From Desulfobacter sp. (GTDB taxonomy: Bacteria > Desulfobacterota > Desulfobacteria > Desulfobacterales > Desulfobacteraceae), in NCBI GenBank assembly GCA_028768525.1, contig CP054837.1:1098001-1162000 (forward strand): a stretch of DNA of 64,000 bases, in the 5' to 3' direction. Within the stretch, counting starts at the first letter, position 1. The number at the start of each line of letters is the position of its first letter. A program made the translations under genes and the position numbers. The notes below the pieces were generated by a model. It did no database searches, had not been told where the DNA came from, and saw only the letters and a list, made by a program, of their open reading frames with translations. Positions 49,348 to 58,395 of the stretch are shown in pieces.

Positions 49348-49659
49348 TCAGAACAGGGCCCGCCCCCCTGCCACAATGCCCATTCCCACCACCATGGACA
49401 GAAAAACATTCCCTGTCCTGTGGGTGCATACTGCCGTGGCCAGGGCGGCTATTCCGCCAAGCATGCCCGCTGCGGCAATGCCCGGGGCGATCAGAGAGAG
49501 CAGCAGGGTTCCGGGCAGGGCATCCATAAAAATCTTGAACCGGCCGGTGGAAGGAAGGCGCTCGGAGAGCAGCAGCCCGCCGATGCGAAGGCCGTAAGTC
49601 ACCAGGGCGGCGCAGACAATGGTGATAAATACCAGGGTTTCCCTATTCAGTGCATCCAT
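49348..49659 (-). CDS. azlD: Branched-chain amino acid export subunit AzlD
   Basis: A 103-aa membrane protein with three to four helices; motifs TIVCAALVTYGLRIGGLLL, MDALPGTLLLSLIAPGI. Small partner of AzlC in branched-chain amino acid (and analogue) export. Its start overlaps the azlC 3' end by 17 nt. Confidence 0.92.
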   Translation of the reverse strand: MDALNRETLVFITIVCAALVTYGLRIGGLLLSERLPSTGRFKIFMDALPGTLLLSLIAPGIAAAGMLGGIAALATAVCTHRTGNVFLSMVVGMGIVAGGRALF

Positions 49660-50335
49660 GGTCCGCCTCCCTGTACATCAATGCCTGTACCAAAGCGCCG
49701 CCCATCCCCCCGATGAGAATATACCATTTGCCGGGCAGCCAGGCTTCAGCGCCAACGGCCAGACCGGCCGCAGCCAGCCAGGGCAGAAGATTGCGCCGGC
49801 CCTGCCACATGGAAAACGCCAGGGCCGTGAACACAGCAATAAAGGCGAAGTCCAGGGCGTAGACTTCGGGGTTCTGTATCGTGGCGCCCAGCCTGTGCCC
49901 CAGAAGGGTGCCGGCAGACCAGGCCGCCATCAGGCAGATACCGCCCCCAAAAAGGAACAGGGTATTGGTCCCCCCTTTCCGATGGGCCGCCATGGTCACG
50001 GCCCAGTTCTCATCTGCCACAAAATGCATCACCGCCATTTTATGGAACAGACGGTGCCCGGAAAATACAGGCCGCAGGGACGCCCCGATAAGCAGATACC
50101 GCAGGTTCATGATCAGAACCGCTGCCGTAATCTCCGCCACGGGCAGGGAAGCGGTCCACATGTCCACCATGACAAACTGGGCAGAGCCGGCAAATACGGT
50201 GATATTCATGAAAAGCAGCTGGGTCCAGAGAATGCCCTTCTGGGCCGCCAGCACCCCCAACACGCTGCCGTATGACATGACGCTCACCGCCACGGGCAGG
50301 TTTGCTGTCCATCCGGCAAGAATTTCTTTTTTCAT
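49643..50335 (-). CDS. azlC: Branched-chain amino acid export subunit AzlC
   Basis: A 230-aa membrane protein of the AzlC/YgaZ family: PVAVSVMSYGSVLGVLAAQKGILWTQLLFMNITVFAGSAQFVMVDMW, LIMNLRYLLIGASLRP and HFVADENWAVTM are the family blocks. It is divergent from an Lrp/AsnC regulator, as azl genes are in Bacillus where AzlB is an Lrp homologue. The 262-bp divergent region (50336-50597) is strongly AT-rich toward the regulator and should hold both promoters. Confidence 0.93.
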   Translation of the reverse strand: MKKEILAGWTANLPVAVSVMSYGSVLGVLAAQKGILWTQLLFMNITVFAGSAQFVMVDMWTASLPVAEITAAVLIMNLRYLLIGASLRPVFSGHRLFHKMAVMHFVADENWAVTMAAHRKGGTNTLFLFGGGICLMAAWSAGTLLGHRLGATIQNPEVYALDFAFIAVFTALAFSMWQGRRNLLPWLAAAGLAVGAEAWLPGKWYILIGGMGGALVQALMYREADHGCTE

Positions 50336-50597
50336 TTTCCATTCCTTTCAAGGTTACAGGGAAAATACCATACCACAACTGCCTGCTTTCACTCTAGTAA
50401 AATTGAACGTTTCATTAAAACAGCCTGCTCCCGACGCCGTTGGATTGTAAAATTTCCATTTTTTTTGCCCGCCCGGGCACCATTATGAATAATTTAATAA
50501 CTTTCTAAAAATAAATTTGAATTATTCTTAATTTAATATGATATACAAAAAATATTTAAGTATATATAAAATATAGTATATAAAATTTGAGGTGGCC

Positions 50598-51101
50598 ATG
50601 CTGAAAAAAAAATTAAACAAATTAGACGAGACAGATCGGGCGATCCTCAGGGAAGTCCTCCAGGACGGCCGGATCAGCAACAATGAGCTGGCAAGGCGGA
50701 TCAATCTTTCCCAGCCGGCGGCCCATGCCCGGCTCAGGCGGCTGCAGTCGGCCGGTGTGATCCAGGGATTTACCGTGCGGCTGGATTATGAGGAACTGGG
50801 ATATGAACTCGCCTGCTTTTTCCATATCCGCCTGCGGGACCATGCAGAATCGGATATCGAAGGATTTGAAAAAAAGGTGGCCGCGTTCCCGGACGTCATG
50901 GAATGCCATTACCTGACCGGGGAATGGGACTACCTGATCAAGGCCGTATTCCAGAGCCGGAGGGCCCTTGAGCATTTCATGCGGAACCGGCTGTCCGCCA
51001 TCCCGGGGGTGGCCCAGATTGTCACCAGCCTGGTGCTCTCCGAAATCAAAACCGGTAACGCGCTTTCACTGACCCATGATAGAAAAGGAGATGACAAATG
51101 A
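50598..51101 (+). CDS. Lrp/AsnC-family transcriptional regulator
   Basis: A 167-aa regulator with an N-terminal helix-turn-helix (LDETDRAILREVLQDGRISNNELARRINLSQPAAHARLRRLQ) and a C-terminal RAM/ligand domain (FPDVMECHYLTGEWDYLIKAVFQ, IPGVAQIVTSLVLSEIK). ATG 50598 sits after GAGG; a GTG 6 nt earlier is also possible. Its stop overlaps the PLP-lyase start (ATGA), so they are coupled. By position it is likely to control azlCD and the lyase in response to an amino acid, perhaps methionine or a branched-chain one. Confidence 0.93.
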   Translation: MLKKKLNKLDETDRAILREVLQDGRISNNELARRINLSQPAAHARLRRLQSAGVIQGFTVRLDYEELGYELACFFHIRLRDHAESDIEGFEKKVAAFPDVMECHYLTGEWDYLIKAVFQSRRALEHFMRNRLSAIPGVAQIVTSLVLSEIKTGNALSLTHDRKGDDK

Positions 51102-52285
51102 CAGATAAAAACAAGATAAAAAAATCCACCCAATGCATATGGGCCGGAGAAGAAGAATACCTCATGCAGGGTGCCACCCAGGTGCCCGTCGTTCACAGCG
51201 TATCCTTCGGCTACAGGGATGTGGATGAATGGCAGCAGGTGGCCCTTGAGAAGAAACCCGGCCATATTTACGGGCGGAATACCAATCCCACGGTGGCCGT
51301 ATTTGAGGAAAAAATGCGGCAGCTTGAGGGAGCCGAGGCCGCCACCTCGGCAGCCACGGGTATGGGCATCATCAGTTCAACCCTGTTTGGCCTGCTCTCC
51401 CCCGGGGACCGCGTCGTGTCCGTGAAAGACACCTACGGGGGGACAAACCGAATTTTCCAGGAATTTTTACCCCGGTTCAATATCGAGGTCTCCCTTTGCG
51501 ACACCACGGACCATGAAGCGGTTGAACGGGAAGTGGCCAGGGGCTGCAAGATTCTCTACCTTGAAAGCCCCACCAACCCCACGGTGAAAATTGTCGATAT
51601 TGCCCGACTGTCAGCGGCAGGTAAGGCAGCCGGGGCCATTGTGATGGTGGACAACACCTTCGCCACCCCAATTAACCAGAACCCCATCGCCCTTGGCGCA
51701 GATCTGGTCCTCCACTCGGCCACCAAATTCATCGGCGGCCATGCCGATGCCTTAGGCGGCGTGGCCTGCGGCAGAAAAGACCTGGTAAAACAGATCTACC
51801 ATTTCAGGGAAATTAACGGGGCCACCCTCCACCCCATGGCCGCCTATCTCATGATCCGGGGGTTGAAAACCCTGGCACTGCGGGTGGAACGCCAAAACGC
51901 CAATGCCATGGAAATCGCACAATTCCTATCTTCCCATCCCAAAGTAGAACAGGTCTTTTACCCCGGCCTTGAATCCTTCCCCGGCCATGACATCGCTAAA
52001 AAGCAGATGAAAGGCTTCGGAGGCATGCTCAGTTTCATGCTTAGAAAAAATGATTTCGATGCGGTTAAACGTTTTTTGCCCAATTTGAATTTTGCTCATG
52101 CGGCCGCCAACCTGGGGGCGGTTGAAACCATTGTCGGCCCCCCGGCAACCACCAGCCACGTGGAATGCTCCCAAAAAGAGCGGGCAGCCATGGGAATTCC
52201 CGAGAGTCTGATCCGTTATTCCACCGGCATAGAGGATGCACAAGACCTGATTGCAGATCTGGATCAGGCCCTGGGCAAACTATAA
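51098..52285 (+). CDS. Cystathionine gamma-synthase/methionine gamma-lyase family PLP enzyme
   Basis: A 395-aa Cys/Met-metabolism PLP enzyme. Conserved: YGRNTNPTVAVFEEKMRQLEGAEAATSAATGMG, YLESPTNPTVKIVDI, VDNTFATPINQNPIALGADLVLHSATKFIGGHADALGG with the PLP lysine, and VECSQKERAAMGIPESLIRYSTGIEDAQDLI. Synthase, lyase and O-acylhomoserine sulfhydrylase activities cannot be separated by eye. Coupling to an Lrp regulator and a divergent amino acid exporter suggests a degradative or detoxifying step in methionine/branched-chain metabolism. Confidence 0.92.
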   Translation: MTDKNKIKKSTQCIWAGEEEYLMQGATQVPVVHSVSFGYRDVDEWQQVALEKKPGHIYGRNTNPTVAVFEEKMRQLEGAEAATSAATGMGIISSTLFGLLSPGDRVVSVKDTYGGTNRIFQEFLPRFNIEVSLCDTTDHEAVEREVARGCKILYLESPTNPTVKIVDIARLSAAGKAAGAIVMVDNTFATPINQNPIALGADLVLHSATKFIGGHADALGGVACGRKDLVKQIYHFREINGATLHPMAAYLMIRGLKTLALRVERQNANAMEIAQFLSSHPKVEQVFYPGLESFPGHDIAKKQMKGFGGMLSFMLRKNDFDAVKRFLPNLNFAHAAANLGAVETIVGPPATTSHVECSQKERAAMGIPESLIRYSTGIEDAQDLIADLDQALGKL

Positions 52286-52330
52286 CCGGCTCGGTTCCAT
52301 CGGCAGCAAAAGGGGGTTACCCGCCCTCCT

Positions 52331-52675
52331 TTACAGCGGTGTGTAAACCAAAGAATTCGAAGCGTCATCCCCTCTTTGCCCGGCGAGTTCCAACGCCGCT
52401 GTAATGGCGCCGAGCCCCTTTTCATCCACGCCGATGGCCACCTGACGCTTATCTTTGAACACCATTAACAGATAAACCAGGGGAAGGGGTGAAGAAATTT
52501 TACCGGCAATGGCCGGCATTTCTTTTATGGATTCAAGCTGATTTAAATCAAAACCAACCATCCGTTTCTCTATCAACCGCTCTCTGAGATTCGGCTTTAC
52601 CCAGAACCGGTTCTCGGTTTCATCTAACGTCACCCTTCGGCATTGATGTTTTTTATTGACATACACCATCTTCAT
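52331..52675 (-). CDS. Hypothetical protein
   Basis: A 114-aa basic protein (MKMVYVNKKHQCRRVTLDE) with a central hydrophobic strand (PLPLVYLLMVF) and KRQVAIGVDEKGLGAITAALELAGQ. It has a plausible AGGAGA site. No motif, signal peptide or obvious partner; it converges on the PLP enzyme gene. Confidence 0.55.
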   Translation of the reverse strand: MKMVYVNKKHQCRRVTLDETENRFWVKPNLRERLIEKRMVGFDLNQLESIKEMPAIAGKISSPLPLVYLLMVFKDKRQVAIGVDEKGLGAITAALELAGQRGDDASNSLVYTPL

Positions 52676-52883
52676 TTTTAATCTCCTGCGTAGCGGCGGC
52701 CCGGACCCTGCACTGAGGATTTCAGACTACCATAAAAAAGCCGCCCTTTTTCAATGATCCTGAGGACTCAAACCCAGGCCGATTGGGTAAAGGAGGCCAT
52801 CAAAGGGGGCGGAAAAAGCATAGCAAGAAAGATGGAAAACGTAAAGAATTCCCTATTAACCGGTCAGCGAAAGGAGCAATTCA

Positions 52884-54554
52884 ATGACGGATGTCAGAAA
52901 GCGGATAAACAGGCGGCAATTTCTTGAAACATCAATTAAAACCTCTGTTGGCATTGCTACGGCTCCGCTTCTATCGACAGGCCTGTCCGGCTGCGGGGAA
53001 TCCGGCAGCTTCCCCTACGACACGGTGTTAAAAGGGGGACTGGTATTCGACGGTACCGGCAACGCGCCGGTGATCACCGATATCGGCATAAAGGGGGACA
53101 AAATTATTCAAACAGGATCCATTGACGCCCCCGCCGGCCAGGTCATTGACGCAGAGGGACTGGCTGTCATGCCGGGCTTCATTGATGTCCACACCCACTG
53201 TGATCTTACATTCATCAAATCCGGATGGAAGCGCCACCTGTCCTGGATCATGCCAAGCTGGAAGGGCAACCGCAACTATATAGGGCAAGGCGTAACCACG
53301 GTGGTCACAGGCAACTGCGGCTGGGGATTCGGGGATATCGACCAATGGTATGGCAGTCTCGACCGCCTCGGGTTTGGCACCAATGTCTACCACCTGGCCC
53401 CCCACGGCGTCATCCGGGAGGCACTCTTCGGCCCGAACCAGCCCGCCGAACTGAACCGGTCCCAGATGGCATTGATGAAGAAACGAATTGAAGCGGAACT
53501 GGAAAAAGGGGCCATAGGGGTGTCCACCGGCCTCGAATATGCGCCGGGCCTGCTAACCCCGCCCGAAGAACTGATCGAACTCAACCGGATCGTGGCCAGG
53601 TACGGAAGGGTATATGCCACCCATATCCGGAATGAATCCGGTGCCCTGAACCCTGCTACAGGCAGAATCTGGGTCGAACAGGCCATTGAGGAGGCAATAG
53701 AGGTCGGGCGGCAAACCGGCGTACGGGTCGAAATCTCCCACCTTAAACTGGCAGCCCCCTTCAACGGCAACTCAGCCGCCCTGATCCTGGATCCCATCGA
53801 AAGGGCCAGGGCCCAGGGACTGAAAATAACGGCGGACCAATATCCTTATGCTGCGGGCTCAACCATTATTTCCATTCTCATGCCCCCGGCCTTTAGGGCG
53901 GCCCAGGGGATAAAAGATCAATACAAAACCAGACAAGGCAGGAGTCAGGTAAAAAAAGCCATTCTGGAGGTCTTCTCGTATATGGGAGCGGATAAAATAC
54001 TGATCACCATGTGCAATGAGAATCAGGCCTATGAAGGAAAAACCCTGGCTGAAATCGGCGAAATGGAAAACAAATCCCCGGCCGATATCTATACCGATCT
54101 GGTAAGTGGGGACAGCGTGCCCATAGGGGTGTTCTTTGCGCAGGATATGAGCGTGGTTAAAGAGATTATGACCAGGGACTATATATTGACCGGATCAGAC
54201 GGCTGGACAGTGCCCAAGGGCATGACCACCCCCCACCCCAGGACCTATGGCACCTTTCCAAGAAAATTGGGGAAATTCTGCCGGGAAGACAAACTCATTG
54301 ATGCCTCCGCCTGTATCCGGTCCATGACATCGCTGCCGGCCAAAACCTTCTGCATGAAAGACAGGGGGGAGATTAAATCCGGTTTTTATGCGGACCTTGT
54401 GACGATTGACATGGAGAAGGTGATGGACAGGGCAACCTACCTTGCCCCTCACCAATATGCTGCCGGCATCACCCACGTCATGGTCAACGGCAAATTTGCC
54501 CTGAAGGATAATGAATTTACAGGAGACCGGTCAGGGAGGACCATTAGATCCTGA
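52884..54554 (+). CDS. N-acyl-D-amino-acid deacylase/D-aminoacylase-type amidohydrolase, Tat lipoprotein
   Basis: A 556-aa amidohydrolase. The N terminus has NRRQFLETSIKTSVG and a lipobox (TGLSGC, Cys34), so it should be folded in the cytoplasm, exported by Tat and lipidated. The catalytic domain shows DTVLKGGLVFDGTG, GFIDVHTHCDLTF (zinc ligands), GVTTVVTGNCGWGF, GVSTGLEYAPG, YATHIRNESG, EISHLK and TGSDGWTVPKGM. D-aminoacylases release D-amino acids from N-acyl forms. Outer-face location suggests scavenging of peptidoglycan- or D-amino-acid-derived material. The AAAGGAG site is 9 nt upstream. Confidence 0.9.
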   Translation: MTDVRKRINRRQFLETSIKTSVGIATAPLLSTGLSGCGESGSFPYDTVLKGGLVFDGTGNAPVITDIGIKGDKIIQTGSIDAPAGQVIDAEGLAVMPGFIDVHTHCDLTFIKSGWKRHLSWIMPSWKGNRNYIGQGVTTVVTGNCGWGFGDIDQWYGSLDRLGFGTNVYHLAPHGVIREALFGPNQPAELNRSQMALMKKRIEAELEKGAIGVSTGLEYAPGLLTPPEELIELNRIVARYGRVYATHIRNESGALNPATGRIWVEQAIEEAIEVGRQTGVRVEISHLKLAAPFNGNSAALILDPIERARAQGLKITADQYPYAAGSTIISILMPPAFRAAQGIKDQYKTRQGRSQVKKAILEVFSYMGADKILITMCNENQAYEGKTLAEIGEMENKSPADIYTDLVSGDSVPIGVFFAQDMSVVKEIMTRDYILTGSDGWTVPKGMTTPHPRTYGTFPRKLGKFCREDKLIDASACIRSMTSLPAKTFCMKDRGEIKSGFYADLVTIDMEKVMDRATYLAPHQYAAGITHVMVNGKFALKDNEFTGDRSGRTIRS

Positions 54555-54673
54555 TTTTTTAAATTACCAATATAAAAAATGCTGAAAAATCAGGGATTCC
54601 CTGATTTACATCATCTATTTCTGTCTGGTATGGAGTAAGAATCTATTTTCAACATTAAGGCAAGGAGGCGATC

Positions 54674-55636
54674 ATGGCTGGGAAATCTTTCCACTTTAAC
54701 GGTGTTCAGGCAGTACTAACCGATATTGGCATCCCTTCAGGCCAGGCGAACATGATCGCCACCGCCTCCCAAGCAGTCGACGATTTCAAGGAAGATAAGC
54801 TGATCGTTTTTGATGATGGCCGCCTCTTTTACCCCATTGTCACGGCACACGAACATTTAGACCCGGACAATATTGACAGCAGGGATGCGTCAAATATCTG
54901 GATGCCGTTTCACTTTTTCCCGGATGACGATGGGGTGTGCAGACCGGAAACAGACAATGTTAATGCACTGATCAAATTTGTAGGCAGACAGATTAAAGCC
55001 CCTGACTGCTCTGAAACAAAAAAGAATATTCTGGTTGGCATTCTTCTGCACATCCTCGTTGACACCTACACCCATGAAGGGTTCATGGGGCTTTATTGCA
55101 GGCATAACGACATCTCAGATCTTGATAGCAAAAACGAATTCGACTTGGGGGTATTGGCCAATGTCCTGCCTGCGATCGGCCATGGAGAGGCCTTAACCTA
55201 TCCGGATGACATGTGGCGCACCTGGAGTTATACGGATGCCCAGGATAAAAATGTGGCACGGAACAATCAAAAAGTTTTTCTGACCGCCATCAGGCAAATC
55301 CCCAGGATCCTTGGCCAGCTGGGGATTGATGCGGGACAGATTGATGATGAAAAAGCGGCAAAATACAAGGCCATACTAGCAAAGGAAAAAGGGCACGGGG
55401 ACGATTTTGATGCCATTTCCAGAACAGCGAATCCTGCAGCAGACCTTTCCTATAAACATTGGAAGGAATTAACACTGAGGCCTGTCCACTCCAAGGAAAA
55501 CAAATATATAAAACTTAATCCCGGAAAATTTGAGCAGTCTGAATGGTATTTGTTTCAAGAGAGCGCCAAGGAAGTCAGAACCTTTTTCAAGAAAAAAATA
55601 TTTCCCAAACTCATTGTCAGGACAAAAATTTATTAG
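54674..55636 (+). CDS. DUF6765-like protein
   Basis: A 320-aa soluble protein. Histidine- and aspartate-rich motifs include AHEHLDPDNIDSRDASNIWMPFHFFPDDD and LVGILLHILVDTYTHEGFMGLYCRHND, the latter resembling the H-x-x-x-D-T-x-x-H segment of DUF6765 proteins and hinting at metal binding. No signal peptide. AAGGAGG is 7 nt upstream. It stands alone; function unknown. Confidence 0.72.
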   Translation: MAGKSFHFNGVQAVLTDIGIPSGQANMIATASQAVDDFKEDKLIVFDDGRLFYPIVTAHEHLDPDNIDSRDASNIWMPFHFFPDDDGVCRPETDNVNALIKFVGRQIKAPDCSETKKNILVGILLHILVDTYTHEGFMGLYCRHNDISDLDSKNEFDLGVLANVLPAIGHGEALTYPDDMWRTWSYTDAQDKNVARNNQKVFLTAIRQIPRILGQLGIDAGQIDDEKAAKYKAILAKEKGHGDDFDAISRTANPAADLSYKHWKELTLRPVHSKENKYIKLNPGKFEQSEWYLFQESAKEVRTFFKKKIFPKLIVRTKIY

Positions 55637-56440
55637 CAAATAATAATCCGGTTCACCCCTTCTATCCCGGCCGTGTGCGCCAAAGCAGGCGGCGCGCACA
55701 CTTTCTTTATTTCATGGGGGACAGTCGTGCTTCAAGCGGCTGGAACCTCATAGGTGCATCTCAGGCCGTTTTCTTGGTCTGCAATGCCCTTTTCGCAGAC
55801 GCTTTGTGCTGTGATTTCTAGGAAATTTTCTTCTGGTATTCCTCTGGGAAATAAAAGCCGCTAAAGGACGGGGACTGTTCTGCGCCACCCGATAGATACC
55901 CAAGGCCCGTTTCAATGACAAGAGTGCAATCATGATGTGGCATATCATCTACTGTGTTCTTGCCATCCATGGCTGTATAGCCCGACTCAAAATGCTGCCC
56001 AGATTTTTCTAATGCCTTGGATATTGTTCCCAATTTTCCCCCGTTTATTGATTCCTGATAAATAAAATAAGAATATAAGCTGCATGAAAGGTGCCATTAT
56101 AATGGGCCTGCATCATCAACACCCAGACGGCCGCCGCAACCCATTGGAATCACAACAATTATAAGGAAAGGAAAGAAGATATTATTCTTTATTTTTCAGA
56201 GCAAATAACCGTCAGTTTTATGACATCCCAAGTATGTATTACCACCCGGGCAAAATTTTCCCGGTTAAAAACAATGGATTCATTTTGCACCAAACGACCG
56301 AGGCAATGGACATAAAGAGTCAAGGTCATAGACCCCGCAGGGTTGACCAAACAGGAAGATACTGACATGGTAAGCTGGTTTTAGCGAGTCCAGCGGGGAC
56401 CAGTATTAAAGAGATCGAATTGAAGGGAAAGGCAGATGCC
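55637..56440. other. AT-rich interval with little coding content
   Basis: About 800 bases between the DUF6765-like and DUF2293 genes. Apart from the 71-codon minus-strand frame at 55818-56033 I find no supported gene, tRNA or repeat. Composition is more AT-rich than most of the window. Confidence 0.4.
55818..56033 (-). pseudogene. Possible N-terminal remnant of a tyrosine autokinase-type protein
   Basis: A 71-codon minus frame beginning at TTG 56033 behind GGGGGAAAA. The first residues, GTISKALEKSGQ, resemble the 'GKISxALEKA' start of exopolysaccharide-type tyrosine autokinases. After about 20 residues the match ends and the frame stops at 55818 with no ATPase domain. It could be a decayed fragment or an unrelated small gene. 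Confidence 0.3.
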
Positions 56441-57127
56441 ATGGCGCATGACCATATAAATGTTTCACCGGGTCAGGCAGAGGGAACGCTGCAGTCAGCG
56501 TCCGGGGAAAAACTGACACCACCTGAGGGGTGGGCGTTTCTGCCCGCAGGAGATGCCGCTGTCACCAGACGGGTAAAATCAAAGGGACCGGTGTGGGTGG
56601 TCCAGATAAAACAGCGCAGACGACTGATATCAAAAGGGGTATGGGCCCCCGCAGACCACATCCTGTCATCACAACGGGAAGTTGAAGCCCGGAGGGCAGC
56701 ACCGGCATATGCCAAGGAACGGGAACGGGCTCTATCCCGGCGCCAGGCCAGACAGGAGGCCTATGTACGTGACTTTTACGACCAGGTTGTCAAATTTTTG
56801 GATTTCCATCCCAGGTATGAAAAAGAGGCAAAACACCTTGGGGAAATCATCACGGCCCATGCAACTCCTGTGGGCAGCGGAACAGTTGCCAGAACCCAGC
56901 GCATCCCCATTGAAAAACGGGCCCGGGCGGCCGTCATTGCCTGGATGCGCCACAAGACAACCGCCTATGATTCAATGAAAGTGCCGCGGGTAAAGGGGAA
57001 AAGGCGGGAAATAAGAAAACATCTGGCTGAAAAATCAATGGAAATTTTGAAAGTATACCGCCGGGGACAGGCCCTTGACGCAAACTGCCCACTGAAACAG
57101 GCATTGGATAAAAATCACTGTGTGTAA
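56441..57127 (+). CDS. DUF2293-domain protein
   Basis: A 228-aa very basic protein. The C-terminal region IEKRARAAVIAWMRHKTTAYDSM and GKRREIRKHLAEKSMEILKVYRRG matches the DUF2293 pattern. The N-terminal 100 residues are Arg/Gln rich (RRQARQEAYVRDFYDQVVKFLDFHP). The charge suggests nucleic-acid binding. ATG 56441 is used; an upstream TTG is possible. No partner genes. Confidence 0.75.
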   Translation: MAHDHINVSPGQAEGTLQSASGEKLTPPEGWAFLPAGDAAVTRRVKSKGPVWVVQIKQRRRLISKGVWAPADHILSSQREVEARRAAPAYAKERERALSRRQARQEAYVRDFYDQVVKFLDFHPRYEKEAKHLGEIITAHATPVGSGTVARTQRIPIEKRARAAVIAWMRHKTTAYDSMKVPRVKGKRREIRKHLAEKSMEILKVYRRGQALDANCPLKQALDKNHCV

Positions 57128-57181
57128 GCTCAAACGCCAACCGGCCCGGGTTCGGCCTTCAAGGCGGAGTCAATAGAACGG

Positions 57182-57721
57182 CTACGGGGCGTCCCGCCCC
57201 GTTTTCAGTACCCCGTCTGCAATGGCCCGAAAATACTCCTGGACACAAACTCCGTCCACTGCATATCGGTATAACGCCCTGGCAGGCGTAACCCCCCTGC
57301 CCTTCCAGACCCGTTGTTGCTTGATTCGATGGCGGATAATAGATACATCCAAAGCAGGCCGAATTTCAAATGCCTCAACCCGGATCGCTGTCGAATAGAT
57401 TCCCAGAATATTCTCCTTAAAATATTCCCATCCCCCCTGGCAACCGGACGCCCTCCAATTACCAGAGTGCTCCTCTCCAAAGTAGGCCTTTACTTCCTCA
57501 TTTCGCAAAATATCCAGCACCCGGCAAAGGCACCTGATCTTCGGGGCCGGCACATTCCCGGGAAAGGTCCCGAGACAAAACACCAGGTCCCCCTTTTGAA
57601 GCTCCCCTTCTGTCAGCACGCCGAACCGGGGATTCACCCTGAATTCCCATAGTTTAGTCCCCTCTATTATCTTTGTGAGATACTGATCATGGATGGAAAG
57701 AAAATATATTTCATGGGTCAT
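57182..57721 (-). CDS. ASCH/PUA-like domain protein
   Basis: A 179-aa protein whose start (HEIYFLSIHDQYLTKIIEGTKLWEFRVNPRFG, then GDLVFCLGTFP) has the ASCH/PUA-like arrangement of Ile-Gly-x-Lys-x-x-Glu-x-Arg followed by a GD turn, a fold associated with RNA or nucleoside binding. The C-terminal half is unassigned. AAGGAGG lies 10 nt before the chosen ATG 57721; the longer version is less likely. Confidence 0.6.
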   Translation of the reverse strand: MTHEIYFLSIHDQYLTKIIEGTKLWEFRVNPRFGVLTEGELQKGDLVFCLGTFPGNVPAPKIRCLCRVLDILRNEEVKAYFGEEHSGNWRASGCQGGWEYFKENILGIYSTAIRVEAFEIRPALDVSIIRHRIKQQRVWKGRGVTPARALYRYAVDGVCVQEYFRAIADGVLKTGRDAP

Positions 57722-58395
57722 AATTTTTTCCCCTCCTTCTCCGACAAATTCAACGACCAGCAATATCCGCGGTACAAAATAAAAAAGCAGACCGGAAATA
57801 TCAACGGGTTTAGGGAGTGTTACCCTATTTTTCTCAAACTTGTGGTATCAACAACCGGGCCTTCGCATACGGGCTGAATCCAGACAATGAAAAACATAAT
57901 GGAATTATTGCGCCCGGGATGCAAGAAAGGTCTGTCTAATTATGGGCCGTCCTCTATGCCTGAAAGCAAATTAACATCGGTACAACAGGATACCGCCCCT
58001 GATGTTACACAAAAGGGGCAGTACTGGCGGGGGGACTCGAACTTTCAGGTGGTGGAAAGTAAGAGGCCCTAATCAGAAAATACGACATTATTAATTAATG
58101 TCAATTAGCTAGTCGAGAGGGTTCTAAAATTTCCCTTTCAGGAAAACAGAACAAAGCTGATACGGGGCAATTACGACGATTTTATTATATAGCCTGATCG
58201 GCTTTAGGGAGTTGATATCCTCATGTATTGAGTTTTAATCTGAGCGGCAGGCTGGTTTATTTTTCGTTTTCTTTTCTATATCGCTCTTTTGGGACATACA
58301 GGCAAAAAATGGAATCTTTTCAAAAGTGATTCCCACTTAATTCAACCAGTGGGTCAACCCCGCCCCACCAAACACAGGGTTGAACCTCAGCCGTC
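57722..58395. other. Interval with a tRNA-3'-end-like fragment, no supported gene
   Basis: About 670 bases. On the minus strand around 58024-58049 the sequence GTTCGAGTCCCCCCGCCA looks like a T-loop plus acceptor 3' strand, but the 5' T-stem does not pair and no anticodon arm is found, so it is not a tRNA gene. A small palindrome GACATTA/TAATGTC lies at 58083-58102. Could be a leftover of an integration site. Confidence 0.3.

Noticed and set aside
58024..58049. Apparent tRNA gene on the minus strand
   Set aside because: Only a T-loop and acceptor-like 3' strand are visible; the 5' T-stem does not pair and no D or anticodon arm precedes it.
57887..58072. 61-codon plus-strand frame
   Set aside because: No ribosome site or recognisable motif; lies in a gene-poor, possibly decayed interval.
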